From NCBI GenBank assembly GCA_947625655.1, contig CANQPD010000002.1, positions 186,001 to 250,000 on the forward strand: 64,000 nt of DNA. The letters run 5' to 3'. Positions 16,675 to 25,618 of this stretch are shown here, piece after piece (the stretch's first letter is position 1; every line of letters begins with the position of its first letter). The notes below the pieces were generated by a model that saw only the letters and a program-made list of their open reading frames with translations, was not told where the DNA came from and made no database searches. The position numbers and the translations under genes are program-made. Source of the stretch: an uncultured Dysosmobacter sp. Its GTDB lineage: Bacteria > Bacillota > Clostridia > Oscillospirales > Oscillospiraceae.

Positions 16675-18486
16675 TTATGCGCGGAGCATCCGCCAGATCG
16701 TGCTTCGGCTGATGCCAAGCCGCTCGGACGCCTTTTTCTGGCTCCCGTTTTCCTGCTGGAGGACCAGGCGGACAATGTCCGTCTCAATATCCGCCAGCTT
16801 TTGATCCAGATTGATCTGAAACGAGTCTCCCGGCTGATATCCGGGATAGAGCGCGCTTTCTTTTTTCAGGCACGCCTCCACACTTTCACGGGAGATATAG
16901 AGTTCGTGACTGGCAACGACCAGTTCCCGAACCACACGGTTAAATTGGTCCATATTCCGGGGCCAGGAGTATTTTTGCAGCAATTCCATACCGTCCGGCT
17001 CGAAGCCAATGATCTGCTTGCCCAACTGGGCGTTGAGCTTGCTCAGATAGAGTGTGAGCAAGCTGGGAATGTCCGCCGCGCGGCAGCGCAGAGGCGGCAA
17101 ATAGAGGGAGAGACATGCGTGCACGTTCAGGAGATGATTCAGAAAAGGATATTGACTGCATGATTCATGATTGGGAACCTCAAAAGAAAAAATTGTCAGA
17201 TTCCGCTTGAACAGGCCGGATGCGTCGATCAGCGGGCGCAAAAGGTCCGCCTGTTCGTTGGACAGAAGCTGGGTGTGCTTGAAATAGAGGGTGCAGTTTG
17301 TGCCGTGCAGCGGAGAAGAAGGGTTGCTGACCAGCGCCATCCATTGTTTTTTGCTGATCGTTTCACAGTTGATGATATAAAAGGGATTGCTGGAAAGCGG
17401 GCTGTTTTCATAAAGCATGGTAGCCGCGGGGTCTTTTCCGGTGCCGAGCTCGCCCGTGATGACCACAGGCAGTTTGGAATGGCTGTAATCCTCGATTTGC
17501 TGGCGGATGCTGCTGACGGAGTTGGAATTGATAAAGCTCCCGTAATAATCCGAAAACTGGCTGGATTTCCTGGTGCCAAACTCCGTCATGCCGTTTAGGA
17601 TCTCCACGGAGGTATCGTCGAAAATCGGCGGGCGGGAGCGGGCCGCCAGACTGACCAGGCACACGGCCTGTCCGTTATAAAAGGACATTTGTGAATGCAG
17701 CGAAACAAATTGGGAACCGACCGCCTTTTCAAGGTTGGCTGATTCCTGTCCCAGAAGCTGGGGCAGGGCGTTCTCCACAAACGCAAAAAGCGCTTCATTC
17801 TGCGGGGAGCGCTGCAGGGTAGAGAACAGCAGATCACGGCCGGCGGAATAGATCAGCGCTTCAAACGGAGCCGCCTTCAGGGCGTCCAGGAAAAGGGCGC
17901 TGGCGCTTTGGACGGCAGCAAAGCTCTGATACAGGCTGACCGCCTGGTCAAACAACTGCTCTACACTGTCCTCACTTGGCATGATCAGGACCGTATTCAG
18001 CCCGCAGCGGCAGGCAGCGACATAGAGGGAAGCGTCGCAGATCACCATGGTATAGCCGTGGCTCTTAAGGGCGGAAAACTGCCGGCCGATATCTTCCCCT
18101 GCCTCCAATGTCACAATGGGAATAGCATACTGCGTGAGGCCGCAGATGCGCTTTGCCCTGGAGGTGATGCCGGAAAATCCGGCAATGCAGAATTTTTCCA
18201 GATAGTTTTTGGAAAGGCTGATCGACTGGAGAATATCACAGTCTGAGACAAGGAAGTCCAAAAGGAGCGTATTGGATACCCGCCGTATGCGGTTTTCCGA
18301 CGGCGTATAGGACACAATAATGTCATACTGCCCGTCTTCTGACATGGGATGGCGCTCCTGCGCGCCGCCGTCAAATGTCTCCACCCGGCAGGAGAACGTG
18401 ATATCCTCCCGCTTCTGGGCAACGGCATTCATGACTTCCCGGATCCCGTCTAGGGGAACAAGCGCCAATAACTTCATTTTTTCCAT
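16675..18486 (-). CDS. PrpR-like regulator with degenerate sigma-54 activator domain
   Basis: 603 residues. The N-terminal ~200 residues resemble the PrpR_N sensor domain (DIIVSYTPSENRIRRV, LDFLVSDCDILQ). The centre is an AAA+ sigma-54-interaction domain: Walker A GELGTGKD near residue 340 and LYLPPLRCRAADIPSL are retained. The segment INCETISKKQWMALVSNPSS leads straight to CTLYFKHTQLLS, so the GAFTGA loop is missing and the Walker B acids are replaced by K-H. A Fis-type HTH (GSQKKASERLGISRSTIWRM) closes the protein. It probably binds DNA and an acid ligand but cannot remodel sigma-54 polymerase. First gene of the unit, divergent from the TTT operon. Confidence 0.9.
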   Translation of the reverse strand: MEKMKLLALVPLDGIREVMNAVAQKREDITFSCRVETFDGGAQERHPMSEDGQYDIIVSYTPSENRIRRVSNTLLLDFLVSDCDILQSISLSKNYLEKFCIAGFSGITSRAKRICGLTQYAIPIVTLEAGEDIGRQFSALKSHGYTMVICDASLYVAACRCGLNTVLIMPSEDSVEQLFDQAVSLYQSFAAVQSASALFLDALKAAPFEALIYSAGRDLLFSTLQRSPQNEALFAFVENALPQLLGQESANLEKAVGSQFVSLHSQMSFYNGQAVCLVSLAARSRPPIFDDTSVEILNGMTEFGTRKSSQFSDYYGSFINSNSVSSIRQQIEDYSHSKLPVVITGELGTGKDPAATMLYENSPLSSNPFYIINCETISKKQWMALVSNPSSPLHGTNCTLYFKHTQLLSNEQADLLRPLIDASGLFKRNLTIFSFEVPNHESCSQYPFLNHLLNVHACLSLYLPPLRCRAADIPSLLTLYLSKLNAQLGKQIIGFEPDGMELLQKYSWPRNMDQFNRVVRELVVASHELYISRESVEACLKKESALYPGYQPGDSFQINLDQKLADIETDIVRLVLQQENGSQKKASERLGISRSTIWRMLRA

Positions 18487-18603
18487 GGATGCATATACCT
18501 GCTTTCCTGATTTTGACGGGCAGCGGCCGCGCCGCCAAAGATGCTTTATTTTGCGACACCATCAAAAAAGTAAAAATCTTTAGGCAAAAGAGTGTGGGTT
18601 CAA

Positions 18604-18896
18604 GTTTCAAAAATAAGCGGACGAAGAAAGCGTTTCAATTTGAAACCTTCGGATAGCAATCGGTTTTTTATATAAAGACATTATCACAAAAGTGAGGGGG
18701 CTTTCAAGTAAAAATATTGGCAATATTTTTGTTGAAAATGGAGAATGTGCAAGAAGTGTTTCAAAATAAGACGTTTTCGGGCTTGCACATCGCCGAGGTC
18801 ACCCAATATACTGAATCCATCCACATCACCCAGGGGCGACGGTTAAGCCGGAAAAATCACATCGAAGCAGCCGCGCAAAATGTTTCAATATGAATC
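18604..18896. promoter_or_regulatory. Array of GTTTCAA sites in the divergent control region
   Basis: The 474-base region between the PrpR-like regulator and the divergent dehydrogenase gene contains GTTTCAA at 18604, 18632, 18758 and 18882. The site at 18632-18646 is a perfect palindrome, GTTTCAATTTGAAAC. The one at 18882 is a near palindrome (GTTTCAATATGAATC). Two others share GTTTCAAAA(A)TAAG. The outer spacings are 28, 126 and 124 bases. These are the likely binding sites of the Fis-type HTH of the adjacent regulator. No other gene lies in this gap. Confidence 0.7.
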
Positions 18897-18960
18897 ATCT
18901 GCGCCTTGGCTTTCAAAATTGCCCGGGAATCATACCAAGGATATCAAAGGAGGACAAAAA

Positions 18961-19938
18961 ATGAAATTCGTCTTGTCACAGTCGCTTTGCCCCGAGGGCA
19001 TGGCGGCGATCCGGGAAAAAGCGGACGCTTATGTGGCCGACCGCACGAATGTGAATGAGTTCATCGATGAGATGCAGGATGCGGACGCTGTAGTCATCCG
19101 CGTGGCGTCCATGGATGCGGACGCTATTGCCAGGTGCCCGCATCTGAAGGTCATTGGCCGTCCGGGCGTTGGATATGACAGCATCGATGTGGCTGCCGCC
19201 ACAGCCGCCGGTATCCCCGTCGTACTGACGCCCGGCACCAACAGCCGTTCCGTGGCGGAGCATACGCTGGCCATGATGTTCGCTGCCTCAAAAAATATCG
19301 TGGAAGGGCAGCTCGCTGTGAAAAAAGGCGATTTCTTTGCCGCGAGAAGCACCGGCAGAGTATTTGAGCTTCAGGGCAAGACCGTCGCGGTCCTGGGCGT
19401 CGGCGCCATCGGCAAGGACGTGGCGGCGCTGTGCCAGGCGCTGGGCATGAACGTTCTGGGCTACGATCCATTCCTGAGCAAAGAGCAAATGGAAGCGCTG
19501 GGCTGCAAATATTATGCGGATTATGAGGATATGCTGCCTGTGTGTGATTTCCTTACCGTACATGTGCCGCTTACCGAAAAAACCAGAGGGATGATCTCCA
19601 GGCCCCAGCTGAAAAAAATGAAGCCCACTGCCATCGTGATCAATTGTGCCCGCGGCGGCATCGTAAACGAGCACGATTTGGCGGAGGCATTGGAAAGTGG
19701 GACGATCGCCGGAGCAGGCATCGATGTGTACGAGCATGAACCTCCTGCGGTAAATGATCCGCTGCTGTCTGCCAGGCATCTGGTCTGCAGTCCCCATAGC
19801 GCTTCCATGACAAAGGAGGCCGTCGTCAGAATGGCCGAAATGTGCGTGGAGGGCTGCATGACGGTTTTGGAGGGCCGGAAATGGCCATATGTGGCGGATA
19901 AAGCGGTGTATGACCATCCCCGCTGGGCCGGAAAGTAA
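18961..19938 (+). CDS. D-2-hydroxyacid dehydrogenase (SerA-like)
   Basis: A 325-residue enzyme with IGRPGVGYDSIDV, Rossmann motif VAVLGVGAIGKDVA, and catalytic blocks NCARGGIVNEHDL (Arg), YEHEPPAVNDPL (Glu) and SPHSASMT (His). The frame is open further upstream, but AAGGAGG with seven-base spacing fixes the ATG at 18961. It is the first gene of the plus-strand unit with tctBAC, an aldolase, a kinase and CdaR. It lacks an ACT domain, so a catabolic role on the imported acid or a keto-acid intermediate is more likely than serine synthesis. It is the third paralogue of this family in the window. Confidence 0.93.
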   Translation: MKFVLSQSLCPEGMAAIREKADAYVADRTNVNEFIDEMQDADAVVIRVASMDADAIARCPHLKVIGRPGVGYDSIDVAAATAAGIPVVLTPGTNSRSVAEHTLAMMFAASKNIVEGQLAVKKGDFFAARSTGRVFELQGKTVAVLGVGAIGKDVAALCQALGMNVLGYDPFLSKEQMEALGCKYYADYEDMLPVCDFLTVHVPLTEKTRGMISRPQLKKMKPTAIVINCARGGIVNEHDLAEALESGTIAGAGIDVYEHEPPAVNDPLLSARHLVCSPHSASMTKEAVVRMAEMCVEGCMTVLEGRKWPYVADKAVYDHPRWAGK

Positions 19939-19984
19939 GACAATCCCGCAAATCCGTAAAATAAAGGGCAAAGGAGGAACAAGT

Positions 19985-20491
19985 ATGCAATACCGCAAGG
20001 ATATCACCTCAGGCGCTTTGATTGGAGCTGTTTCCATCATCTATCTTCTGCTGACATGCAAGGTCAACATCTTTACCGGCCCGGGAGCCGCGCCGCTATC
20101 CGCCCGCTTTGTTCCGGCTATGTGGGGGACCATTCTGCTGATTCTGAGCGTGTTGCTGCTTGTCCGCGGCCTGCGGAAACGCAAAGCCGCGCTTCAAAAG
20201 CGGGGGGCGGCAGAGCAAAGCAGGTTTTCTCTGAAAGGCTTTTACCTGCAAAACACAGAGGTGATTTTGACCTTCGCCGTGCTGGCGGCATATATTTACC
20301 TGCTGAAGCCAGTTGGATTCCTGATCATGTCGGCGCTTTATATTTTTGCTGAAGCGCTGATCCTGAGCAAAAGGGGAAAGCGCCGCGTTATAACGGCGCT
20401 GGTCCTCGCCGTGACAGCGTCAGTCTTGATCGACTTTGTCTTTGTGCGGCTGCTGTATGTCATGCTGCCCAAGGGCATCCTGGGATTTTGA
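19985..20491 (+). CDS. tctB: TTT transporter small membrane subunit TctB
   Basis: 168 residues with four hydrophobic segments in the TctB pattern: ALIGAVSIIYLLLTC near the start, a segment containing FVPAMWGTILLILSVLLL, and two near the C-terminus (LTFAVLAAYIYLLKPVGFL and the last). AAAGGAGG lies nine bases before the ATG. Its stop codon overlaps the ribosome binding site of tctA, so the two are translated together. It is unlike the tctB at 6684 in loop sequence, so the two systems are distinct rather than a recent duplication. Confidence 0.88.
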   Translation: MQYRKDITSGALIGAVSIIYLLLTCKVNIFTGPGAAPLSARFVPAMWGTILLILSVLLLVRGLRKRKAALQKRGAAEQSRFSLKGFYLQNTEVILTFAVLAAYIYLLKPVGFLIMSALYIFAEALILSKRGKRRVITALVLAVTASVLIDFVFVRLLYVMLPKGILGF

Positions 20492-20508
20492 AAGGAGGGT
20501 GTTGAACA

Positions 20509-22017
20509 ATGAGCGCAGATGTACTGCAGGCATTCAGCAATATGATGGATATCCGTCTGATCCTCCTGATTTTTCTGGGCGTGGCTATTGGCATCGTGTT
20601 CGGCTCGATCCCGGGCCTGACCGCCACCATGGCCATCGTCATGTTCCTGCCAATGACCTATACGATGACGCCGCTGTACGGTATTTCCATGCTGGTGGCG
20701 CTGTATATCGGCGGCATTTCCGGCGGATTGATATCCGCGATCCTGCTGAATATCCCGGGAACGCCGTCCTCCATCGCCACCACCCTTGACGGCGCGCCCA
20801 TGGCAAAAAAGGGAGAGGGCGGCAAGGCATTGGGCACGGGCATTTTCTTCTCTTTCATCGGGACATTGGTCGGTGTGGCTGTGCTGGTGATCCTGGCGCC
20901 TCTGCTGGCAAAGGTCGCCATTAAATTTGGCGCTTATGAGTATTGCGCATTGGCGGTATTCTCCTTCTCCCTGGTCATTGCGCTGACCGGCAAGGATATG
21001 GTCAAGGGGCTGATGAGCGTTGTGATCGGCGCCATGTTCGCAACAGTCGGCCTGTCCCCCATGGACTCCATTTCCAGATTTACCTTCAACAATGTGAATC
21101 TGACAGCGGGATTTAAGCTGCTGGTCTTTCTGATCGGCCTGTTCGCCATCACCGAAGTCCTGAAATTTGCGGAGGATGTGCGAAAGGATATCCGTTTTGA
21201 GATTAAGGACGACGTAAAGATCCGGGGGCTCGGCTTCTCTGTGAAGGAAATGACCGGCCAGTTGGGAAACGCGCTCCGCTCGGCGCTTATCGGCCTTGGC
21301 ATCGGCATCCTGCCCGGCATCGGCGGCAGCGTCTCCGGCATGCTGGCCTACACCGTGGCGAAAAATTCCTCCAAATATCCCGAAAAATTCGGCACCGGCA
21401 TTATGGACGGCGTCGTCGCCTCCGAAACAGCCAATAACGCCACCATCGGCGGCGCGATGATCCCGCTGCTCTCCCTCGGTATTCCGGGAGACGGCACCAC
21501 AGCCGTTCTGTTGGGTGCGCTGATGGTCCACAACGTGGCTCCCGGCCCGCTGATTTTTACCAAAAACGGCGTTACGGTCTACGGCGTATTTATCGCAATG
21601 GTCATTGCATCCGCCGCAATGCTGGTCCTGGAATTCCTGGGGTTAAACATTTTTGTAAAAATCCTGAAGATCCCCAAGAACTATCTGTTCCCCATTATCG
21701 TCGTCCTGTGCGCGGTGGGCGCCATCGGCGACAGCAACCGGGTATTCGACGTCTGGGGCATTCTGCTCTTTGGCCTGGTGGGTTACGCACTGAGCAAAGC
21801 CGGATTCTCCCTGATTCCCATGATCCTGGGATTTATCCTTGGCCCCACGCTGGAGCTCAACCTTCGGAAGGCGTCCTCCCTGGTGCAGTATGACGCCCTT
21901 TCGATTTTGCAGCACCCCATCGCCATCGCATTTCTGGCGGTGACGGTCATCACTGTGATCCTCAACATCCGTGCAAACCTGCGGCAGGCAGATTCCATCC
22001 TGGTGCAGGAGGAGTAA
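20509..22017 (+). CDS. tctA: Tripartite tricarboxylate transporter large permease TctA
   Basis: 502 residues. Characteristic blocks are GIVFGSIPGLTATMAIVMFL, YIGGISGGLISAILLNIPGT, GILPGIGGSVSGMLAYTVAK, ETANNATIGGAM and LGIPGDGTTAVLLGA. It forms the carboxylate import channel with TctB and the binding protein encoded on either side. Compared with the tctA at 3131 the motifs are conserved but the overall sequence is divergent. AAAGGAGG precedes the ATG. Confidence 0.95.
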   Translation: MSADVLQAFSNMMDIRLILLIFLGVAIGIVFGSIPGLTATMAIVMFLPMTYTMTPLYGISMLVALYIGGISGGLISAILLNIPGTPSSIATTLDGAPMAKKGEGGKALGTGIFFSFIGTLVGVAVLVILAPLLAKVAIKFGAYEYCALAVFSFSLVIALTGKDMVKGLMSVVIGAMFATVGLSPMDSISRFTFNNVNLTAGFKLLVFLIGLFAITEVLKFAEDVRKDIRFEIKDDVKIRGLGFSVKEMTGQLGNALRSALIGLGIGILPGIGGSVSGMLAYTVAKNSSKYPEKFGTGIMDGVVASETANNATIGGAMIPLLSLGIPGDGTTAVLLGALMVHNVAPGPLIFTKNGVTVYGVFIAMVIASAAMLVLEFLGLNIFVKILKIPKNYLFPIIVVLCAVGAIGDSNRVFDVWGILLFGLVGYALSKAGFSLIPMILGFILGPTLELNLRKASSLVQYDALSILQHPIAIAFLAVTVITVILNIRANLRQADSILVQEE

Positions 22018-22101
22018 AAACGCTGATTTGGGCAGTGAAGGATTTGACGGCATGGCAAATCCTTTTCAGCAAATATAATTTGAAAGAAAGAAGGAACTAT
22101 C

Positions 22102-23121
22102 ATGAAAAGACTGTTGGCTGTACTCTTGACGCTTGCAATGCTGCTCTCTTTGACCGCTTGCGGCGGCCAGGAACAAGCATCCGCATCTCCTGAGAATGCG
22201 ACTCCCGACACCGGCAATACCGCCGAGCAGCCGGACTGGCCGAAGCGTGACATCAGCTTTATCTGCCCGGCCGGCGCCGGCGGCGATACAGACTATAACA
22301 CGCGCCTGATGGCCCGCGCCCTGGAGAAAAAACTGGGCGTCTCCGTGGTCACCACCAATGTGACCGGCAGCAATGGCGCCGTGTGCCTGACCCAGTATAA
22401 AGATGAGCCCGCTGACGACTATACCTTTATCATGACCAGCACAGCCGTTCTGAGCGGCAACTATGCCACCGGCCTGATGGACTTTGGTTATGAGGCATAT
22501 GATCCCGTTTGCATCTATGGTATTTCCTCCGGCGAGGTCATCCTGGTCAGCGCCGATTCCCCCTATGAGACGCTGGAGGACCTGGTCAAGGCGTCTCAGG
22601 AGAATCCCGGCAGCATCATCTACGGCGGCCCCACCGGCGGCGCCACTTATCTGGCGGGCTTCCTGAACCTGCAGGAAAACTATGACGCGGGCTTTTCCTT
22701 CATGGAGGCCGGCGACGGCGCTGACCGGATCACCGCTCTGCTGGGCGGCCACGTCAACGTCACCAACACCGCGCTGATCAACTGCAAGGAGTATATCGAA
22801 GCCGGCCAGGTGCGGCCTCTTGCCACCATGCTGAGCAAGGCCCCCTCCATGATGCCGGACATGCGGGTCGCTTCCGACGACTATCCCAACACGCTGCTGG
22901 ACACCATGTATGTCTGCCTGGCGCTGAAAGGCACGGATCCCGCCGTCATTGAGAAGATGAACGAGACCATGCTGGACATCATCGCTAACGACGAAGAGTT
23001 CAGGGCCGATTATGAAAGCATGAACCTGCAGGAGGCCTTTGGCATGAACATTGAGGACACCACAGCTGAGCTGGAGCGCCAGAAGCAGCAGTTTGTGGAT
23101 CTGGCCAGCCTGCTCAAATAA
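22102..23121 (+). CDS. tctC: TTT transporter substrate-binding lipoprotein TctC (Bug family)
   Basis: 339 residues. It has a signal peptide with lipobox LTAC followed by GG, an acidic linker, then the Bug-type entry WPKRDISFICPAGAGGDTD and the central GSIIYGGPTGGATYL. It should be exported and anchored outside the membrane, delivering the substrate to TctAB. AAGAAGGAAC precedes the ATG. The gene follows tctA by 84 bases and is followed closely by the aldolase gene. The substrate is not predictable from sequence. Confidence 0.93.
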   Translation: MKRLLAVLLTLAMLLSLTACGGQEQASASPENATPDTGNTAEQPDWPKRDISFICPAGAGGDTDYNTRLMARALEKKLGVSVVTTNVTGSNGAVCLTQYKDEPADDYTFIMTSTAVLSGNYATGLMDFGYEAYDPVCIYGISSGEVILVSADSPYETLEDLVKASQENPGSIIYGGPTGGATYLAGFLNLQENYDAGFSFMEAGDGADRITALLGGHVNVTNTALINCKEYIEAGQVRPLATMLSKAPSMMPDMRVASDDYPNTLLDTMYVCLALKGTDPAVIEKMNETMLDIIANDEEFRADYESMNLQEAFGMNIEDTTAELERQKQQFVDLASLLK

Positions 23122-23161
23122 AAGACCATTCTCAAAATTATCAGTAGCAGGAGATAATATC

Positions 23162-23941
23162 ATGAATAAACTACGCGAGATTTTAAAAAACGGACAGCCC
23201 TCCGTTGCCACCCGGGTCTCCAGCCGTTGGCCCATCATCTCTGAGATCGTCGGCATCTCCGGCCAATATGACTACGTTGAATATCTGGCTGAGTACTCTC
23301 CTTTCGGCACAGAGGATTTTGAAAATGTGGCCAGAGCCTGTGAACTGCATGGCATGGGCTCCATCGTCAAGATCGACTTCCAAAACCGCGCCTATGTGGC
23401 GCAGAAGGCCTTGGCCGCCGGCATCCAGGGCGTTCTGTTCACAGACTGCAAGACCGCGGATGAGGTGCGGGACTGCGTCTATGTGACCAGCCCGGACACG
23501 CCGGAGGATGGCGGACGCTTTGGCTTCCCCAATTACCGCTGGCCCGGCTACCGGCCCCTCTGCCCCCAGATGGAGTATGCGCAGACTGTGCGTGACTGCG
23601 TGCGGCTGTTCATGATCGAAAAAAAGGATGCCGTGGATAACATCGAAGCCATCTGTGACGTTCCAGGCGTGGATATGATCCAGTTTGGCCCGTCCGACTA
23701 CTCCATGAGCTGTGGCAGGAACTCCGCGGATTACAAGTCTGAATTCAAGGCGGCCGAGCGGCACTGTATCGAAGTTGCCCTGAAAAAGGGCGTACAGCCC
23801 CGGTGTGAGATATTCTCCGCGGAGGACGCAAAGTATTATCTGGACTTGGGCGTGCGGCATTTCTGCCTGGGTGACCAGATCAAGATTCTGCGGACTTACT
23901 GGACCAGCGAGGGCGCCGTGCTCCGGGATTTGATAAAGTAA
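23162..23941 (+). CDS. HpcH/HpaI-type class II aldolase
   Basis: 259 residues with the family's TIM-barrel features: YDYVEYLAEYSPFG near the start, GSIVKIDFQNR (Arg/Asp region), GIQGVLFTDCKTADEVRDCV, FMIEKKDAVDNIEAIC with the metal-binding Glu, and VDMIQFGPSDYSMS with the metal-binding Asp. Family members cleave 4-hydroxy-2-keto acids to pyruvate plus an aldehyde such as tartronate semialdehyde or glycolaldehyde. It is encoded directly after tctC, so it probably splits the imported acid after oxidation. The start is at 23162; the frame is open further upstream but AGGAGA marks this ATG. Confidence 0.92.
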   Translation: MNKLREILKNGQPSVATRVSSRWPIISEIVGISGQYDYVEYLAEYSPFGTEDFENVARACELHGMGSIVKIDFQNRAYVAQKALAAGIQGVLFTDCKTADEVRDCVYVTSPDTPEDGGRFGFPNYRWPGYRPLCPQMEYAQTVRDCVRLFMIEKKDAVDNIEAICDVPGVDMIQFGPSDYSMSCGRNSADYKSEFKAAERHCIEVALKKGVQPRCEIFSAEDAKYYLDLGVRHFCLGDQIKILRTYWTSEGAVLRDLIK

Positions 23942-23968
23942 GCGGCGGTTCGGTATACTTAACAAACG

Positions 23969-24000
23969 GCAGGGGCCTGCTTGACCGGGCAGGCCCTTGC
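23969..24000 (+). terminator. Hairpin after the aldolase gene, possible attenuator
   Basis: Twelve-base arms (GCAGGGGCCTGC with GCAGGCCCTTGC, one G-T pair) lie 28 bases after the stop codon. No T-run follows directly. A second small stem at 24022-24034 is followed by TTTTTT at about 24041. Together they may reduce read-through into the downstream kinase and CdaR genes. Confidence 0.45.
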
Positions 24001-24065
24001 TGCTATTCTATAAGAAAGATGCGGGGCCGCCCCGTGAATGTTTTTTCTGAAAGGAGACGTATGAC

Positions 24066-25505
24066 ATGCGTCAAGTGGAGATCAAGCCGGTGACGATATC
24101 CAATGATATCCCTCTGCCGGACCTGGGCATCGTGGAGCGGCGCTTGGCTGAGGCACGTGCCGCATTTACAAGAAAAATCGTCGTATTGGATGACGATCCG
24201 ACCGGCATTCAAACGGTGCATGACGTCCCGGTTTATACCAATTGGCGGCAGCAGACGTTGGAGCAGGCGCTGCTGGAAACATGCGGGATGTTTTTTGTGC
24301 TGACGAATTCCAGGGGGTTCACAGCCGAAGAGACCGAGCGGGCACACCGGGAGATCGCGCAAAATCTGGCCGCTGCGTCCTGGGTGACCGGAATATCCTT
24401 TCTGTTGATCAGCAGGGGCGATTCCACGCTTCGGGGACATTATCCTCTGGAGACGCAGGTGCTTTGCCAGGAATTGGAAAAGCATTCGGCGGTTCGATAT
24501 GACGGTGAGATCATCATGCCCTACTTTCAGGAGGGCGGCCGTCTGACGATCGGCAACATTCATTATGTAAGGAACGGAGCGGACCTGATCCCGGTAGGAA
24601 TGACCGAGTTTGCCAGGGATACGACCTTTTCCTTTTCCGCGTCCGACTTGACGGAGTGGTGTGAGGAGCGCTCTGGAGGAGCCTTTCCCGCAGAGGAAGT
24701 CACGACGGTCTCTTTAGAGGAATTGAGAAGTCTGGACTACACGGGTATTTTAGAGAAGCTGAAGCGCGTGAGTGGCTTTGGAAAGGTCGTGGTTAACGCG
24801 GCGGACGACTGTGATGCGGAGGTGTTTGCCACCGCGCTGTTCCAGGCCGTTCAGGAGGGAAAGGAATTCCTTTTCCGCACCGCCGCCGGATTGGTGCGGG
24901 TGCTGGGAGGCGTTTCCAAGCGCCCCTTGCTGGAGAGAAAGGAGCTCTGTCCCGGCAGCAGCGCTTTGGGTGGCCTGGTGGTAGTGGGCTCCCATGTCCA
25001 GAAGACAACCGAGCAGCTGAAGTGTCTGCTTGCCTCCGGGCTGGACCTGGCTCCGATCTGTTTTGACGTCCAGTCCGCGCTGCGGCCTTCCGGCTTGCAG
25101 GAGGAGCGTGACCGTGTCCTGCATGACGCCGAGGCGGCGATCCGGGACGGGCATACCGCGGTGGTCTATACCAGCAGACGCGTCCTGCGTGTTCGTGAGG
25201 AGAGCGCACAGGAAAATCTGCGTTTAAGTGTGCAAATCTCCCACGCGCTTACTTCTGTTGTGGCGGGCCTGACTGTGCGGCCAAGCTTTTTGGTGGCCAA
25301 AGGGGGGATCACATCCAGTGACGTTGGGATCTGCGCCCTTGGGGTGCGCCGCGCCTGGGTCATGGGGCAGGTGGCCCCGGGGGTGCCCGTTTGGCTTACG
25401 GGCGCAGAGAGTAAATTCCCGAACCTGGCCTATGTGATCTTCCCCGGCAATGTGGGTGATAACAGCACATTGCGCGATGTTGTTGGGATGCTCATGGGCG
25501 GCTGA
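24066..25505 (+). CDS. Four-carbon acid sugar kinase family protein (DUF1537 type)
   Basis: 479 residues of the long DUF1537 form, unlike the shorter OtnK at 14614. The N-terminal substrate domain carries VVLDDDPTGIQTVHDVPVYT and LLISRGDSTLRGHYPLE. The C-terminal nucleotide domain carries LGGLVVVGSHVQKTTEQL and LVAKGGITSSDVGICALG, then APGVPVW and FPGNVGDNSTL. Known relatives phosphorylate D-threonate, D-erythronate, 4-phospho-type tetronates or related acids with ATP. Located after the aldolase gene in the TTT operon and before CdaR. AAAGGAGA precedes the ATG. The exact substrate is unknown. Confidence 0.9.
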   Translation: MRQVEIKPVTISNDIPLPDLGIVERRLAEARAAFTRKIVVLDDDPTGIQTVHDVPVYTNWRQQTLEQALLETCGMFFVLTNSRGFTAEETERAHREIAQNLAAASWVTGISFLLISRGDSTLRGHYPLETQVLCQELEKHSAVRYDGEIIMPYFQEGGRLTIGNIHYVRNGADLIPVGMTEFARDTTFSFSASDLTEWCEERSGGAFPAEEVTTVSLEELRSLDYTGILEKLKRVSGFGKVVVNAADDCDAEVFATALFQAVQEGKEFLFRTAAGLVRVLGGVSKRPLLERKELCPGSSALGGLVVVGSHVQKTTEQLKCLLASGLDLAPICFDVQSALRPSGLQEERDRVLHDAEAAIRDGHTAVVYTSRRVLRVREESAQENLRLSVQISHALTSVVAGLTVRPSFLVAKGGITSSDVGICALGVRRAWVMGQVAPGVPVWLTGAESKFPNLAYVIFPGNVGDNSTLRDVVGMLMGG

Positions 25506-25618
25506 GCATATCGTACCCCCAGCGAACAAGGCCGCCGTACATCAAGGACCGCATTGCCCTCAGACTATGACTTTATGTGACTTTAATATGATATTTCATA
25601 CAGTGGAGGCGTGGGACG

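Noticed and set aside
18717..18734. Possible sigma-54 promoter (TTGGCA with GG-N10-GT)
   Set aside because: The invariant GC of the -12 element is GT here, and the adjacent regulator lacks the GAFTGA loop needed for sigma-54 contact.
18908..18925. Second sigma-54-like sequence (TTGGC...TTGCC)
   Set aside because: The spacing between GG and GC is 11 rather than 10 bases.
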